Source of the DNA: Massilia aquatica
Lineage (GTDB): Bacteria > Pseudomonadota > Gammaproteobacteria > Burkholderiales > Burkholderiaceae_D
Reading direction: 5' to 3'
Assembly: GCF_011682045.1 (NCBI RefSeq)
Contig: NZ_VVIW01000009.1
Location: forward strand, 62,001-126,000
DNA: 64,000 nucleotides
The position numbers were made by a program, and so were the translations under genes. Shown in pieces: positions 9,634 through 18,300 of the stretch (position 1 is the first letter of the stretch; every line of letters begins with the position of its first letter). The notes beneath the pieces are model-generated. The model did not search any database. It had not been told where the DNA came from and worked only from the letters and a program-made list of their open reading frames with translations.

Positions 9634-9900
9634 ATGAATTGCCGTGACAATTGCGGCGCCTGCTGCACCGCCCCTTCCATCACCAGTCCGATTCCAGGCA
9701 TGCCCCATGGCAAAGCTGCGGGCGAGCGCTGCATCCAGCTGGGCGCGGACAATCGCTGCCTGATTTTCGGCAAGCCGGAACGGCCCGCGTTTTGCGGCGG
9801 CTTGCAGCCGTCGGAAGAGATGTGCGGGAGCAGCCGCGAACATGCGATGCAGTGGCTGGGGGAACTCGAGCGGGAGACCGCGCCGGCGTGCAATGACTGA
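9634..9900 (+). CDS. YkgJ-family cysteine cluster protein
   Basis: 88 residues with the conserved Cys pattern of the YkgJ/CxxCxxCC family: NCGACC at residues 6-11, then RC near 33, RCLIF near 42, FCGG near 54 and a last MCG near 64. These proteins are thought to bind zinc or an iron-sulfur cluster, and their function is not settled. It is transcribed away from the GntR gene, and the palindromic site at 9549 lies between the two starts, so shared regulation is possible. Confidence 0.85.
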   Translation: MNCRDNCGACCTAPSITSPIPGMPHGKAAGERCIQLGADNRCLIFGKPERPAFCGGLQPSEEMCGSSREHAMQWLGELERETAPACND

Positions 9901-9903
9901 TCT

Positions 9904-10261
9904 ATAACTGCCCGGCCCAGCGCAACGACGCCGTGCCAGCTTTCAGAGCGGTACAGGATGTCGACGCGGTGAACGCCAGCCTGGCGCTCGTGCACTCAAC
10001 CGATGGCATGCGGCGTTGCGGACAGGAGGATGATGCGCGCAGCCCCACCATCGATCACCACCTCGATATAGCTGCACTCACCGCTGGCGGCGGCGTCGAC
10101 CGACAGCGCACTCCGGGATCGGCGAAGCGCAAACTGCCGTCGGCCTGCGCCACGGTCCTGCCCATGCGCGCGATGCGCGGGTCGTCCGCGCGCACCGGAG
10201 GCTCGGGCCAGGCGCGGCCACAAGCGAGCATCAGTGCGACCGCCAGCGCGCTGCGGCTCAT
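9904..10261 (-). pseudogene. Remnant of a CE2-type acetyl esterase (N-terminal domain only)
   Basis: The start is intact: ATG at 10261 with a signal peptide (ALAVALMLACGRAW). Then DPRIARMGRTV and DGSLRFADPGV match the N-terminal beta-sandwich of carbohydrate esterase family 2. The homologous reading then moves to a second frame (SVDAAASGECSYIEVVIDGG and LLSATPHAIG, ending in a stop) and to a third (AGVHRVDILYRSESWHGVV). At least two frameshifts are needed. Homology ends near 9904, so the whole SGNH catalytic domain is gone. The gene lies 3 bases after the GDSL remnant, in the same direction as the mannanase. Confidence 0.75.
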
Positions 10262-10264
10262 GAC

Positions 10265-10820
10265 TTACTTCATCAGCTTTTTCACGTCGGGCAGCATGGC
10301 ATCGGCCCAGATGGCGTAGCCCTTTTGCGTCAGGTGCAGATGGTCGCCCATGATGTCGGTGCCGATGCTGCCGTCAGGGCGCACGAAGGAAGCGCCGTAG
10401 TCGCGGAAAACGACGTGGCGGCCGTCGTCCAGGGTCGCCACCATCTTGTTGAGCGTAACGACATTCTGGCGCCCCTCGCTCTTTGCCAGTTCGCCGGTCG
10501 GCAGCACAGCATTGAGCAGGATGCGCGCCTCCGGATACAGCTTACGCAAGGCCGCGACCACCGCCTTGATGCCGGCGAAAACCTGTTCCGGCTTCTCGTC
10601 GCACAGCCCGAAGTTGTTCACGCCGATCAGCAGCACGATCGCCTTGGGCGAGAGTTTGGCCATGCGCTTGTCGTGCAGGCGCCACAGCACATTGCCGGTA
10701 TTGTCGCCGCCGATGCCGAAATTGCCCGCCTTGTAGGCGCCGAAACTGGCGACCCAGATGTCGCGCGACAGGGCCGGCCAGGGCGCCGGCCACCAGGATG
10801 GAAAGAATACGCAAGTTCAT
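10265..10820 (-). pseudogene. Remnant of a secreted SGNH/GDSL esterase with internal deletion
   Basis: ATG at 10820 starts a signal peptide (MNLRILSILVAGALAG). Within a few codons the homologous reading jumps frame to RDIWVASFGAYKAGNFGIGG, then continues unbroken to the stop at 10265. The C-terminal part keeps block III (LLIGVNNFG, with the Asn) and block V (GDHLHLTQKGY, with the Asp-His pair). The GDS block with the catalytic Ser, which should precede the RDIW region, is absent. An internal deletion of roughly the first catalytic block has therefore killed the enzyme. Confidence 0.78.
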
Positions 10821-10970
10821 GAACGACCGGCGTGCTTGCGCAGGCCGGCCTGCTTGTCGAGGATGCGCAGCACGCCGAAGGCCGAACACCAGTTTCCCGA
10901 ACTTCTGCGCATGCGCGTTCGCGGCCAGCAGCAGTCCCGCCGGGATCAGCAGCGTCCTGATGATGTTCAT
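10817..10970 (-). pseudogene. Remnant of a secreted protein: signal peptide fused out of frame to a C-terminus
   Basis: ATG at 10970 starts a clear signal peptide (IIRTLLIPAGLLLAANAHAQ). A few codons later the plausible protein lies in another frame, reading FGVLRILDKQAGLRKH to a TGA that overlaps the next ATG (ATGA). The body of the gene is missing. I cannot name the family from the two ends. It has the same kind of internal collapse as the two esterase remnants downstream. Confidence 0.55.
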
Positions 10971-10989
10971 GGTGGCCCTCTCGGCAGGT

Positions 10990-12321
10990 TTACTTCTGGA
11001 GTGAGCGCAGTTTGTCGGCGTGGTCCTTGATCAGCGCCAGCGAGCTGGCGTCGGAGTCGAACACCGAGTACAGGCCCTGTTCTTCCTGCGGCGGGTCGCC
11101 CATGAAGTCATTACCCTGCTTCCACCAGTAGTCGGCATTGGCGGCGCGTCCGGCGCCGCCCCAGGCCCAGAAGTTCCAGCCTGCGATCGGGTCGCCGGCG
11201 GCGGCGCGCCGGCCGATCAATTCAAAAATCTCGCCGTAGAAGCGGTCGCGGATTGTGGTGCCGGCCTTGATGTCGAACGAGGCGCCGTCGCGGTCAAGGC
11301 CAAATTCTTCCAGCACGATCGGTTTGCCCAGGGTCTTGGCCATGTCGATGTGCGAGTTCAGGTAATCGCGGCTCCTGGCGATCGCGCCGTCCCAGCTCTC
11401 GACCGGCTTTTTGGAATCGAACCAGCCCCAGTTCTTCGGCCACAGGTGGTACGTCAGGTAATCGACATGCTTCGACGAATGCGAGGCCATGAACAGTTTG
11501 GCGTCCTGCGCCGATCCGGCCAGGCCTTCGCTGCCGCTGCTGACCAGGTGGTTCTTGTCAAGTTCATGGATGTACTGCGCGGTGTCGGCGATCCAGGTGG
11601 TGTAGATCGCCTTTTCCTTGTCGCTGGCCTTGCCGTTGCCCGGACGCGGCTCGTTCGCCAGCTGCCACGACATGATGACCGGGTCGTCGCGGTAAGACTT
11701 GCCGTTGATGGTGTTGACGCGCTGGACGATCTTCTTGATCGTGCCGCGATACTCCGTCTGCGCCTCCTTGTTGGCGTAAAAGCGCGCCGTCTTGGCCATG
11801 TAGCCGTCGTAATCACGGGTCACGTTCGGGTCCAACGCCGGCGTGCCCTCGAACCAGTTCAGGTACTGCGTCATTCCGCCCGACCACTGCCAGAAGTTGT
11901 TCAGGTAAAGCACCACCGTCATATCGCGCTTGCCCAGTTCATCGACCAGGAAGTCCAGGCCCGCCAGCAGGTCTTCATCGTACTTGCCCGGGCCGTTGGT
12001 GGTGGCCGGACGCACTGCGCTGGTCATCTCGGTTTTTTCGGAGACGGCCAGCACGCGCACGTTATTGATGCCGATCGCCTTCATGGTGTCGAGCTCCTTG
12101 CGCAGGCGCGCGCGCTCGCCCACGCCGGACGGTGAACCCAGATAGCCGCCGTACCAGAAATTGGCGCCGGCGATGTAATACGTTTGGCCCTTGCGCGCGA
12201 AGTGCGTCTGCTTGACCGTCACGAATTCGCTCTTGTCCGCCGCGCCCACCGGCGCCGCCGCTGCGCCACTGACCAGGCCCGCCACTGCCAATGCCGCAAC
12301 CACTTGGTTCATCTTGATCAT
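10990..12321 (-). CDS. Secreted GH5 endo-beta-mannanase (cellulase-family glycosidase)
   Basis: 443 residues. The signal peptide (VVAALAVAGLVSGAAA) precedes one GH5 TIM barrel. The start of the barrel reads YYIAGANFWYGGYLGS. The acid/base Glu is in SWQLANEPRPGNG near residue 215, and the nucleophile Glu is in KPIVLEEFGLDRD near 335. The long loops and the YGGYLG start resemble GH5 subfamily 7 mannanases. The proposed role is cleavage of beta-1,4-mannan outside the cell or in the periplasm. AAAGGT lies 8 bases before the ATG. It follows the GH3 gene by only 6 bases, so the two form an operon. Confidence 0.9.
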   Translation of the reverse strand: MIKMNQVVAALAVAGLVSGAAAAPVGAADKSEFVTVKQTHFARKGQTYYIAGANFWYGGYLGSPSGVGERARLRKELDTMKAIGINNVRVLAVSEKTEMTSAVRPATTNGPGKYDEDLLAGLDFLVDELGKRDMTVVLYLNNFWQWSGGMTQYLNWFEGTPALDPNVTRDYDGYMAKTARFYANKEAQTEYRGTIKKIVQRVNTINGKSYRDDPVIMSWQLANEPRPGNGKASDKEKAIYTTWIADTAQYIHELDKNHLVSSGSEGLAGSAQDAKLFMASHSSKHVDYLTYHLWPKNWGWFDSKKPVESWDGAIARSRDYLNSHIDMAKTLGKPIVLEEFGLDRDGASFDIKAGTTIRDRFYGEIFELIGRRAAAGDPIAGWNFWAWGGAGRAANADYWWKQGNDFMGDPPQEEQGLYSVFDSDASSLALIKDHADKLRSLQK

Positions 12322-12327
12322 CGCGTT

Positions 12328-14571
12328 CTACCTTTTCACGTTGGAAGGAAGTGATTTGCCATGAAGGTCAAGCGTGTGCGCCGGCAGGTCGACCATGATG
12401 CTGCTTTCACCGGTGCCGGCGGCATCCTGCGCCAGTATCAGCTTGTACTTGCCCCTGGCGATGCGCCAGGTCTTGGACGGGCCGTCGAGCACGGCCAGCA
12501 TGCGCGGCTCCACGCTCAGGGTCACGTCGCGGCTTTCGCCGGGCTGCAGGTCGACCTTGTCCCAGCCGGCCAGGCGCTTGGGCGCTTCCCAGCGGGTGCT
12601 GACGGGAGCCGCGTACAGCTGCGCCACGTCCTTGCCGGCCACCGTGCCCGTGTTAGCGACCTTGAAGCGCACCTGCAACTGACCGTTCTTGTACTCGCCC
12701 GCCAGGCCCGAATAGGCAAACTGCGTGTACGACAAACCATGCCCAAACGGGAACAGCGGCTTGTGTTTTTTGAGGTCGAACCATTTGTAGCCGACCGCCG
12801 CGCCTTCGTGATAGTCGACCTTGAACTGCATCTGCGGCTTGGCCGGATCGCCATCGATCACAGGGCGCGGCAATTGGGCCAGCGAGGCCGGGAAGGTAGC
12901 CGGCAGGTGGCCGGACGGATTCACATCGCCAAACAGCACGCGCGCGATCGCTTCGCCGCCGCGCGTGCCGGGGTACCAGGCTTGCAGCACGGCCGCCGAC
13001 TTGTCGAGCCACGGCATCAGTACCGGCCCGCCGGTCTCCAGCACCACCACGGTGCGCGGATTGGCGCTGGCGACGGCGTCAATCAAGGCATCCTGCCGGT
13101 CCGGCAGCGACAGGTCGACCGCGTCGTTGGCCTCGCCGATCCAGTGGGTGCCGAACACGATCACCGCGTCCGCCGTGGCGGCCAGTTGTGCCGCCTTGGC
13201 AGGGTCGGCGCCGCTGTCGAAAACGATCTTTGCGCCGGGCGCCAGCTTGCCGATTTCGGTAACCGGCGCGGACGGGTGGTACACCACGGGACCGGGCCAC
13301 GTGGCCGGCAGCAAACCCTTCACGGCGCTGCCGCCAATCGGATACACCTGCGACGACCCGCCGCCGGACAACACGCCCTTGTCGGCGTGGCCGCCGATCA
13401 CTGCAATCGTTTTCACGTCTTTGCGCAAAGGGAGCGTTTGATTCGCGTTCTTGAGCAGGACCATGCCTTCTTCAGCATCCGTGCGGCTGATCAGGCCATG
13501 CGCGGCGAAGTCGATCGCGCCGTCCGGCTTGACCGGATGGTCGACCACGCCCTTGTCGAACATGGCGAACAGGATGCGGTACACCATATTGTCCAGGCGC
13601 GCCTGCGGCACAGCCCCGGTCTTGACCGCTTCTTCGAGCGCGCCCGCAAAGTACGGCGACTTGTCGAATTCGGAGCCGGACTGCTGGTCCAGGCCATTGT
13701 TGGCCGAGGCCACGGTGCTGTGCACCGCACCCCAGTCGGACATCACATAACCCTTGAAACCCCAGTCCTGCTTGAGCACTTCGTTGAGCAGCCACGCGTT
13801 CTCGCACGCGTACGGACCGTTGACGCGGTTGTAGGCGCACATGACCGAGCCCGGGTCGCCCTGTTCGATCACCAGCTGCATGGCCATCAGGTCGCTGGTG
13901 CGCGCCGCCACATTGCCGATGCGCGCATCGAGTTCGTTGCGGCCGGTCTCCTGGTTGTTCAGCGCATAGTGCTTGACGGTCGAAATCAGATGGTTGGACT
14001 GGATGCCCTTGACCGCCTGCCCCACCATGACCCCGGACAGCAGCGGGTCTTCGCCGGCGTATTCGAAATTGCGGCCGTTGCGCGGATCGCGCATCAGGTT
14101 CACGCCGCCCGCCAGCATCACATTAAAGCCCGAGGCGCGCGCTTCAAGCCCGATCATCGCCCCGCCCTGGTACGCCAGCGCCGGGTTCCAGGTGGCCGCC
14201 GTGGCAAGGCCGGATGGCAGCGAAGTGCGCTCGCGCGGATTGGCGCTCGCTTGCGAGGCCACGCCAAGGCCGGCGTCGGTCTCGAACAGCGCCGGCAAGC
14301 CAAGGCGCGGCACACCCGGAATGTAGCCGGCCGATGACGGCAGGGCGGCGGCGATCTTGATGGTTTTCCTGGGTGCGAAGTCGGCGCCGAAGTAGCCGTA
14401 CACCCATTGCAGCTTTTCTTCCTGCGTCATTTGCTTGAGCGCCAGGGTGGCGCGCTTCCCGGCGCCGAGCGCAGGGTCCAGCCAGGGCTTGGGTATATCC
14501 GCCGCGCCGGCCAATAGCGGCAGCGCGGCCGCGATCGCCACGGCCAGGGCGTGCTTGATCAGGGTACTCAT
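12328..14571 (-). CDS. Secreted GH3 beta-glucosidase / beta-mannosidase-type glycosidase
   Basis: 747 residues: a signal peptide, then the GH3 N-terminal barrel (about 25-370), the alpha/beta sandwich (about 390-600) and the C-terminal fibronectin-III-like domain (from about 650). The nucleophile Asp lies in KGYVMSDWGAVHS near residue 280. KHYALNNQETGRNELDA (substrate-binding KH) and the acid/base loop SGGGSSQVYPIGG fit the beta-glucosidase group. It should release glucose or mannose from short beta-linked oligosaccharides. AAGGAG lies 9 bases before the ATG. It heads the minus-strand mannan operon. Confidence 0.92.
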   Translation of the reverse strand: MSTLIKHALAVAIAAALPLLAGAADIPKPWLDPALGAGKRATLALKQMTQEEKLQWVYGYFGADFAPRKTIKIAAALPSSAGYIPGVPRLGLPALFETDAGLGVASQASANPRERTSLPSGLATAATWNPALAYQGGAMIGLEARASGFNVMLAGGVNLMRDPRNGRNFEYAGEDPLLSGVMVGQAVKGIQSNHLISTVKHYALNNQETGRNELDARIGNVAARTSDLMAMQLVIEQGDPGSVMCAYNRVNGPYACENAWLLNEVLKQDWGFKGYVMSDWGAVHSTVASANNGLDQQSGSEFDKSPYFAGALEEAVKTGAVPQARLDNMVYRILFAMFDKGVVDHPVKPDGAIDFAAHGLISRTDAEEGMVLLKNANQTLPLRKDVKTIAVIGGHADKGVLSGGGSSQVYPIGGSAVKGLLPATWPGPVVYHPSAPVTEIGKLAPGAKIVFDSGADPAKAAQLAATADAVIVFGTHWIGEANDAVDLSLPDRQDALIDAVASANPRTVVVLETGGPVLMPWLDKSAAVLQAWYPGTRGGEAIARVLFGDVNPSGHLPATFPASLAQLPRPVIDGDPAKPQMQFKVDYHEGAAVGYKWFDLKKHKPLFPFGHGLSYTQFAYSGLAGEYKNGQLQVRFKVANTGTVAGKDVAQLYAAPVSTRWEAPKRLAGWDKVDLQPGESRDVTLSVEPRMLAVLDGPSKTWRIARGKYKLILAQDAAGTGESSIMVDLPAHTLDLHGKSLPSNVKR

Positions 14572-14697
14572 CGTGCTTGTCTCCTTTTGTATTTACCCGC
14601 TCGGCGCCTGGAAGGGTCGCCGGCCGGTTTATATGGATGAGACGAGTGTGCATGCGCAGCCTTTGCCGGTCAAACAAAAAATGGCATTTTCGACCAT

Positions 14698-14718
14698 GTT
14701 TAGCCCTGATCACTAAAC
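14698..14718. promoter_or_regulatory. Inverted repeat between GH3 and LacI-type genes
   Basis: GTTTAG and CTAAAC face each other across 9 bases. The same arms recur at 14774-14795. The 267-base divergent region holds both sites and no gene. They are candidates for the LacI-type operator, although they lack the usual central CG. Confidence 0.4.
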
Positions 14719-14773
14719 ACGCGGAAGGCCGCTTGCGGGGCGCTGCGGCGTCCCTGGCACGCTTCTCTGCCCT

Positions 14774-14795
14774 GTTTAGTAAAACCCGGCTAAAC
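14774..14795. promoter_or_regulatory. Second GTTTAG/CTAAAC inverted repeat before the LacI-type gene
   Basis: This has the same 6-base arms as the site at 14698, here with a 10-base spacer. TAAACTGTTTG at its right edge is also roughly symmetrical. Two matching sites about 76 bp apart between divergent sugar genes suggest a cooperative operator pair (inference). Confidence 0.42.
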
Positions 14796-14940
14796 TGTTT
14801 GCAAACCGGACCAATCGTTTGACCATGGGCGCATCGATATGCAAGACTCACAGCATAAAAAGGCATCTGCCACTGGAGAACCTTGTGACACATCCGATCC
14901 CGTACCGCTTGACCACGCGCAGCCCGGGCGTCCCGCTCCG

Positions 14941-15960
14941 ATGAGCGCCGCCAGCCCATCGAACGTCACCATCCGCGACATCGCCAAGTTTGCCGGCGTC
15001 TCGGCGGGGACCATTTCGCGCGCGCTCAAGAACGAGCCGGGACTGACCGAGACCACGCGCCAGATGGTGCTGTCGGCCGCCCATACACTGGGCTACGATT
15101 TTGCCAACCTGCGGCGCAAGCGCATGCGCCGCCTGACTTTTCTGCTGCACCGCCAGCACAACACGGCCGCCAGCAGTCCGTTCTATTCGCCGGTGCTGCA
15201 CGGCGCCGAGGAAGCCTGCCGCAAGCAGGGCATCGTGCTCTCGTTCATGGCGGTCGGCCCGGCCGACGGCGTGACCGAGCAGCTGCGCATGCACGCGCCG
15301 GACGCGGTGGTGTGCGCCGGCTTTTTTGAACCCGAGCTGCTGGGCGCCCTGCGCGCGAGCGGCAAGCCGCTGGTCCTGATCGACATGAAGCTGCGCGGTT
15401 ACAGCTCCGTCAATCCGGATAATTTCATGGGCGGCTACCTGGCCACCAAACACCTGATCGGCCTGGGACGCACCCGCATCGGCATGATTTCGGGTTCGCT
15501 CGGCCACTACAGCGTGCGCGAACGGAACAAGGGCTACCGCCAGGCCCTGTTCGAGTCGGGCATGCTGGCCGACCCGCGCCTGGAAGCGAGCCTGCCCGAA
15601 GGCGTCGACCTGGAAACCGGGGCCGCCGAAGCGATGCAGTCGCTGCTGGCCCTGCCCAACCCGCCGGACGCGGTGTTCTGCTACAACGACAGCGCCGCCC
15701 TGGTGGCGATGCGCTGCTGCCTGGCGGCCGGCCTGACGGTGCCGCACGAGGTGTCGATCGTCGGCTTCGACGATATCTCCAGCGCGGTGCTGGGACACCG
15801 CCCCCTGACCACGCTGCGCATCGACAAGAAGCAGCTCGGTGCGATGGGTGTCGAACTGCTGCTGCGCGACCATCAGGAAGCGCCCGTGGAGCAGGTCGCG
15901 CCGGTGGAGCTGATCGTGCGCGCCAGCACCGTGTGCGACCACTTCGGGCCGCACAAATAG
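14941..15960 (+). CDS. LacI-family transcriptional regulator
   Basis: 339 residues from this start. The HTH (VTIRDIAKFAGVSAGTISRAL) occupies residues 8-28, followed by the hinge helix. The periplasmic-binding-like sensor runs from about 65 to the end, with FDDISSAVLGHRPLTTL near the C-terminus. An in-frame ATG at 14839 would add 34 low-complexity residues. Neither start has a good Shine-Dalgarno sequence, and I prefer the one that places the HTH at the N-terminus as in LacI proteins. It is divergent from the GH3-GH5 operon and upstream of the isomerase and kinase, so it probably controls the mannan cluster. Confidence 0.92.
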   Translation: MSAASPSNVTIRDIAKFAGVSAGTISRALKNEPGLTETTRQMVLSAAHTLGYDFANLRRKRMRRLTFLLHRQHNTAASSPFYSPVLHGAEEACRKQGIVLSFMAVGPADGVTEQLRMHAPDAVVCAGFFEPELLGALRASGKPLVLIDMKLRGYSSVNPDNFMGGYLATKHLIGLGRTRIGMISGSLGHYSVRERNKGYRQALFESGMLADPRLEASLPEGVDLETGAAEAMQSLLALPNPPDAVFCYNDSAALVAMRCCLAAGLTVPHEVSIVGFDDISSAVLGHRPLTTLRIDKKQLGAMGVELLLRDHQEAPVEQVAPVELIVRASTVCDHFGPHK

Positions 15961-16064
15961 AGCGAACTTCCTTTACCGACTGACCAAGCGATGCGCAAGC
16001 GCGGCCTTCCGGCCCGCGTCCGCACGCTTATTTTTACACCCTTTTTTGACGACGAGACTTGACG

Positions 16065-17273
16065 ATGGCCCCCGATTTCCGATCACGCGACACCCTGCTG
16101 GACCACATTCGCCACACCAAACGCTTCTACGATCCGCGCTGCGTCGATCCGAGCGGCGGCTTCTATCACTTCTACAAGGATGACGGCACGGTCTACGACG
16201 CGCACACGCGCCACCTGGTCAGCAGCACGCGCTTCATCTTCAATTATGCGATGGCGTTCCGCCAGTTCGGCGACCCGGCCGACCAGCAGCGCCTCCTGCA
16301 CGGCCTGGACTTCCTGCGCGCCGCGCACCGCAACCCCGCCACCGGCGGCTATTGCTGGCAGTTGCGCTGGGCCGACGGCAAGGGCGAAGTTCTTGATGCC
16401 ACCAACCACTGCTACGGCCTGGCCTTCGTGCTGCTGGCGTACTCGCACGCGCTCATGGCCGGCGTGCAGGAAGCGCGCCAGCATATCGAAGAGACCTTCG
16501 CGCTGATGGAGCGCCGTTTCTGGGAGCCGCAACATGGCCTGTACGCCGACGAAGCCAGTGCCGACTGGTCGCAACTGGCCCAATATCGCGGCCAGAACGC
16601 CAACATGCACGCTTGCGAAGCCTTGATCAGCGCTTTTGAAGCCACCGGCGAGAAGGTCTACCTGCACCGCGCCGTAACGCTGGCCCACAACATCACCATG
16701 CGCCAGGCCGCGCTGTGCGACAACACGGTGTGGGAGCACTACCACCAGGACTGGTCGGTCGACATGGACTACAACCGCCACGACAGCACCAACATCTTCC
16801 GCCCATGGGGATTCCAGCCGGGCCACCTGACCGAGTGGAGCAAGCTGCTGCTGATCCTGGAACGCCACCAGGCGCACCTGAACGGCGACAGCAAGTGGCT
16901 GCTGCCGCGCGCGTCCGCCCTGTTCTTGCAGGCGATGGAAAAAGCCTGGGATGCGCAGCACGGCGGCATTGTCTACGGCTTCGCGCCCGACGACAGCATC
17001 TGCGACGGCCACAAATACTTCTGGGTGCAGGCCGAAAGCCTGGCCGCGGCCGCGCTGCTTGGCGCGCGCACGGGCGATGCTGTGTACTGGGACTGGTACC
17101 AGCGCATCTGGGAATACAGCTGGACCCACTTCGTCGACCACCAGCACGGCGCGTGGTACCGTATCCTCAGCCCCGCCAACGCCAAGCTGACCGACGAAAA
17201 AAGCCCGGCCGGCAAGGTGGATTACCACACCATGGGCGCCTGCTACGAAGTGCTCACCGTACTGAAGGACTGA
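16065..17273 (+). CDS. AGE-family sugar isomerase, probable mannose 2-isomerase
   Basis: 402 residues forming the (alpha/alpha)6 barrel of the N-acylglucosamine 2-epimerase family. Conserved His/Arg/Glu patches are visible: TRHLVSSTRFIF near residue 47, ATNHCYGLAFVLLAY near 110, NANMHACEALISAFEAT near 180, and the late HKYFWVQAESLAAA and VDYHTMGACYE. Family members interconvert mannose and fructose or epimerise GlcNAc. With a mannanase cluster beside it and a fructokinase gene directly after it, mannose to fructose is the best guess. ATG at 16065 is preferred over the TTG two codons earlier. Confidence 0.87.
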   Translation: MAPDFRSRDTLLDHIRHTKRFYDPRCVDPSGGFYHFYKDDGTVYDAHTRHLVSSTRFIFNYAMAFRQFGDPADQQRLLHGLDFLRAAHRNPATGGYCWQLRWADGKGEVLDATNHCYGLAFVLLAYSHALMAGVQEARQHIEETFALMERRFWEPQHGLYADEASADWSQLAQYRGQNANMHACEALISAFEATGEKVYLHRAVTLAHNITMRQAALCDNTVWEHYHQDWSVDMDYNRHDSTNIFRPWGFQPGHLTEWSKLLLILERHQAHLNGDSKWLLPRASALFLQAMEKAWDAQHGGIVYGFAPDDSICDGHKYFWVQAESLAAAALLGARTGDAVYWDWYQRIWEYSWTHFVDHQHGAWYRILSPANAKLTDEKSPAGKVDYHTMGACYEVLTVLKD

Positions 17274-17274
17274 C

Positions 17275-18204
17275 ATGGACGCACCGATATTCCCTGCGAT
17301 GTTCCCTGCTTTCGTGGCCGCCGGCGAAGCGCTGACCGACATGATCGCCGCACCGGGCCAGCAACAGTGGCGCAGCCAGGTGGGCGGCTCGACCTGGAAC
17401 GTGGCGCGCGTGATGGCGCGCCTGGGCGTGCCGAGCGCCTTCGCCGGCGCGATCAGCTGCGACGTCTTCGGCGACCAGCTGTGGGACGCCAGCGTGGCCG
17501 CCGGGCTGGATATGCGCTTCGTGCAGCGCGAGGCGCGCTCGCCGCTGCTGGCGATCGTCTGGCGGACCGACCCGCCCAGCTACTTTTTCGTCGGGGACGA
17601 CAGCGCCGACCTGCACTTCGACGCGGCGCGCCTGCCCGATGGCTGGCGCGCGCACTGCAAATGGGTGCACTTCGGCGGCATCAGCCTGGCGCGCGAGCCG
17701 CTGGCGGGCAAGCTGCTGGCACTGGCCGCCTCGCTCAAGGCCGATGGCGTGAAGATCAGCTACGACCCGAACTTCCGGGCGCTGATGGACCAGCGCTACG
17801 ACGCCACCCTGCAGCGCATGACGGCGCTGGCCGATGTGATCAAGGTGTCCGACGAAGACCTGGCCGGGCTGTTTCGCACCAGCGACCTTGAACAGGCATT
17901 TGCCACGCTGCGCGGCTGGAACCCGGGCGCCACCTACCTGTACACGCGCGGCGCGCAAGGCGCCTCGCTGCACACCGGCGCCGATAGCTGGCACGCCGCT
18001 TCGCCGCGCATCACCGTTGTCGACAGCGTGGGCGCGGGCGACGCCAGCATCGCGGCGCTGGCCTGGAGCTTTCTGCACGCGCCGCAGCGCGCGCCGGCCG
18101 GGCACCTGCGCTTCGCGGTGGCCGCCGGCGCCGCCGCCTGCCAGTCGGCAGGCGCTGCACCACCGTCGCTGGACGCCATCGAAGCGCTGATGGACGGCGC
18201 TTAA
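17275..18204 (+). CDS. PfkB-family carbohydrate kinase, probable fructokinase
   Basis: 309 residues, ribokinase fold. The N-terminal signature TWNVARVMARLGVPSAFAGA (GGx-type substrate loop) sits near residue 38. The catalytic C-terminal signature VVDSVGAGDASIAALAW is near 244, with the anion-hole GAGD and catalytic Asp intact. It starts one base after the isomerase stop codon, so the two are coupled. Together they would turn mannose into fructose-6-phosphate. Confidence 0.9.
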   Translation: MDAPIFPAMFPAFVAAGEALTDMIAAPGQQQWRSQVGGSTWNVARVMARLGVPSAFAGAISCDVFGDQLWDASVAAGLDMRFVQREARSPLLAIVWRTDPPSYFFVGDDSADLHFDAARLPDGWRAHCKWVHFGGISLAREPLAGKLLALAASLKADGVKISYDPNFRALMDQRYDATLQRMTALADVIKVSDEDLAGLFRTSDLEQAFATLRGWNPGATYLYTRGAQGASLHTGADSWHAASPRITVVDSVGAGDASIAALAWSFLHAPQRAPAGHLRFAVAAGAAACQSAGAAPPSLDAIEALMDGA

Positions 18205-18300
18205 AGCGCTGGCCGCAAGCCGCCAAGCGCCAAGCCGGCGCCCGCGCTGCCGGCGCGCAGCGCGTTACAATGCGTGATCGGTCACGAGAAAGCGCCGCCC

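Noticed and set aside
12361-14337. A 658-codon frame antisense to the GH3 gene
   Set aside because: GH3 has a signal peptide, catalytic motif and ribosome site. The antisense frame has none and is Arg/His-rich.
15961-16060. GC-rich hairpin after the LacI-type gene as a terminator
   Set aside because: The stem has a bulge and the following T tract is about 12 bases away, so support is too weak.
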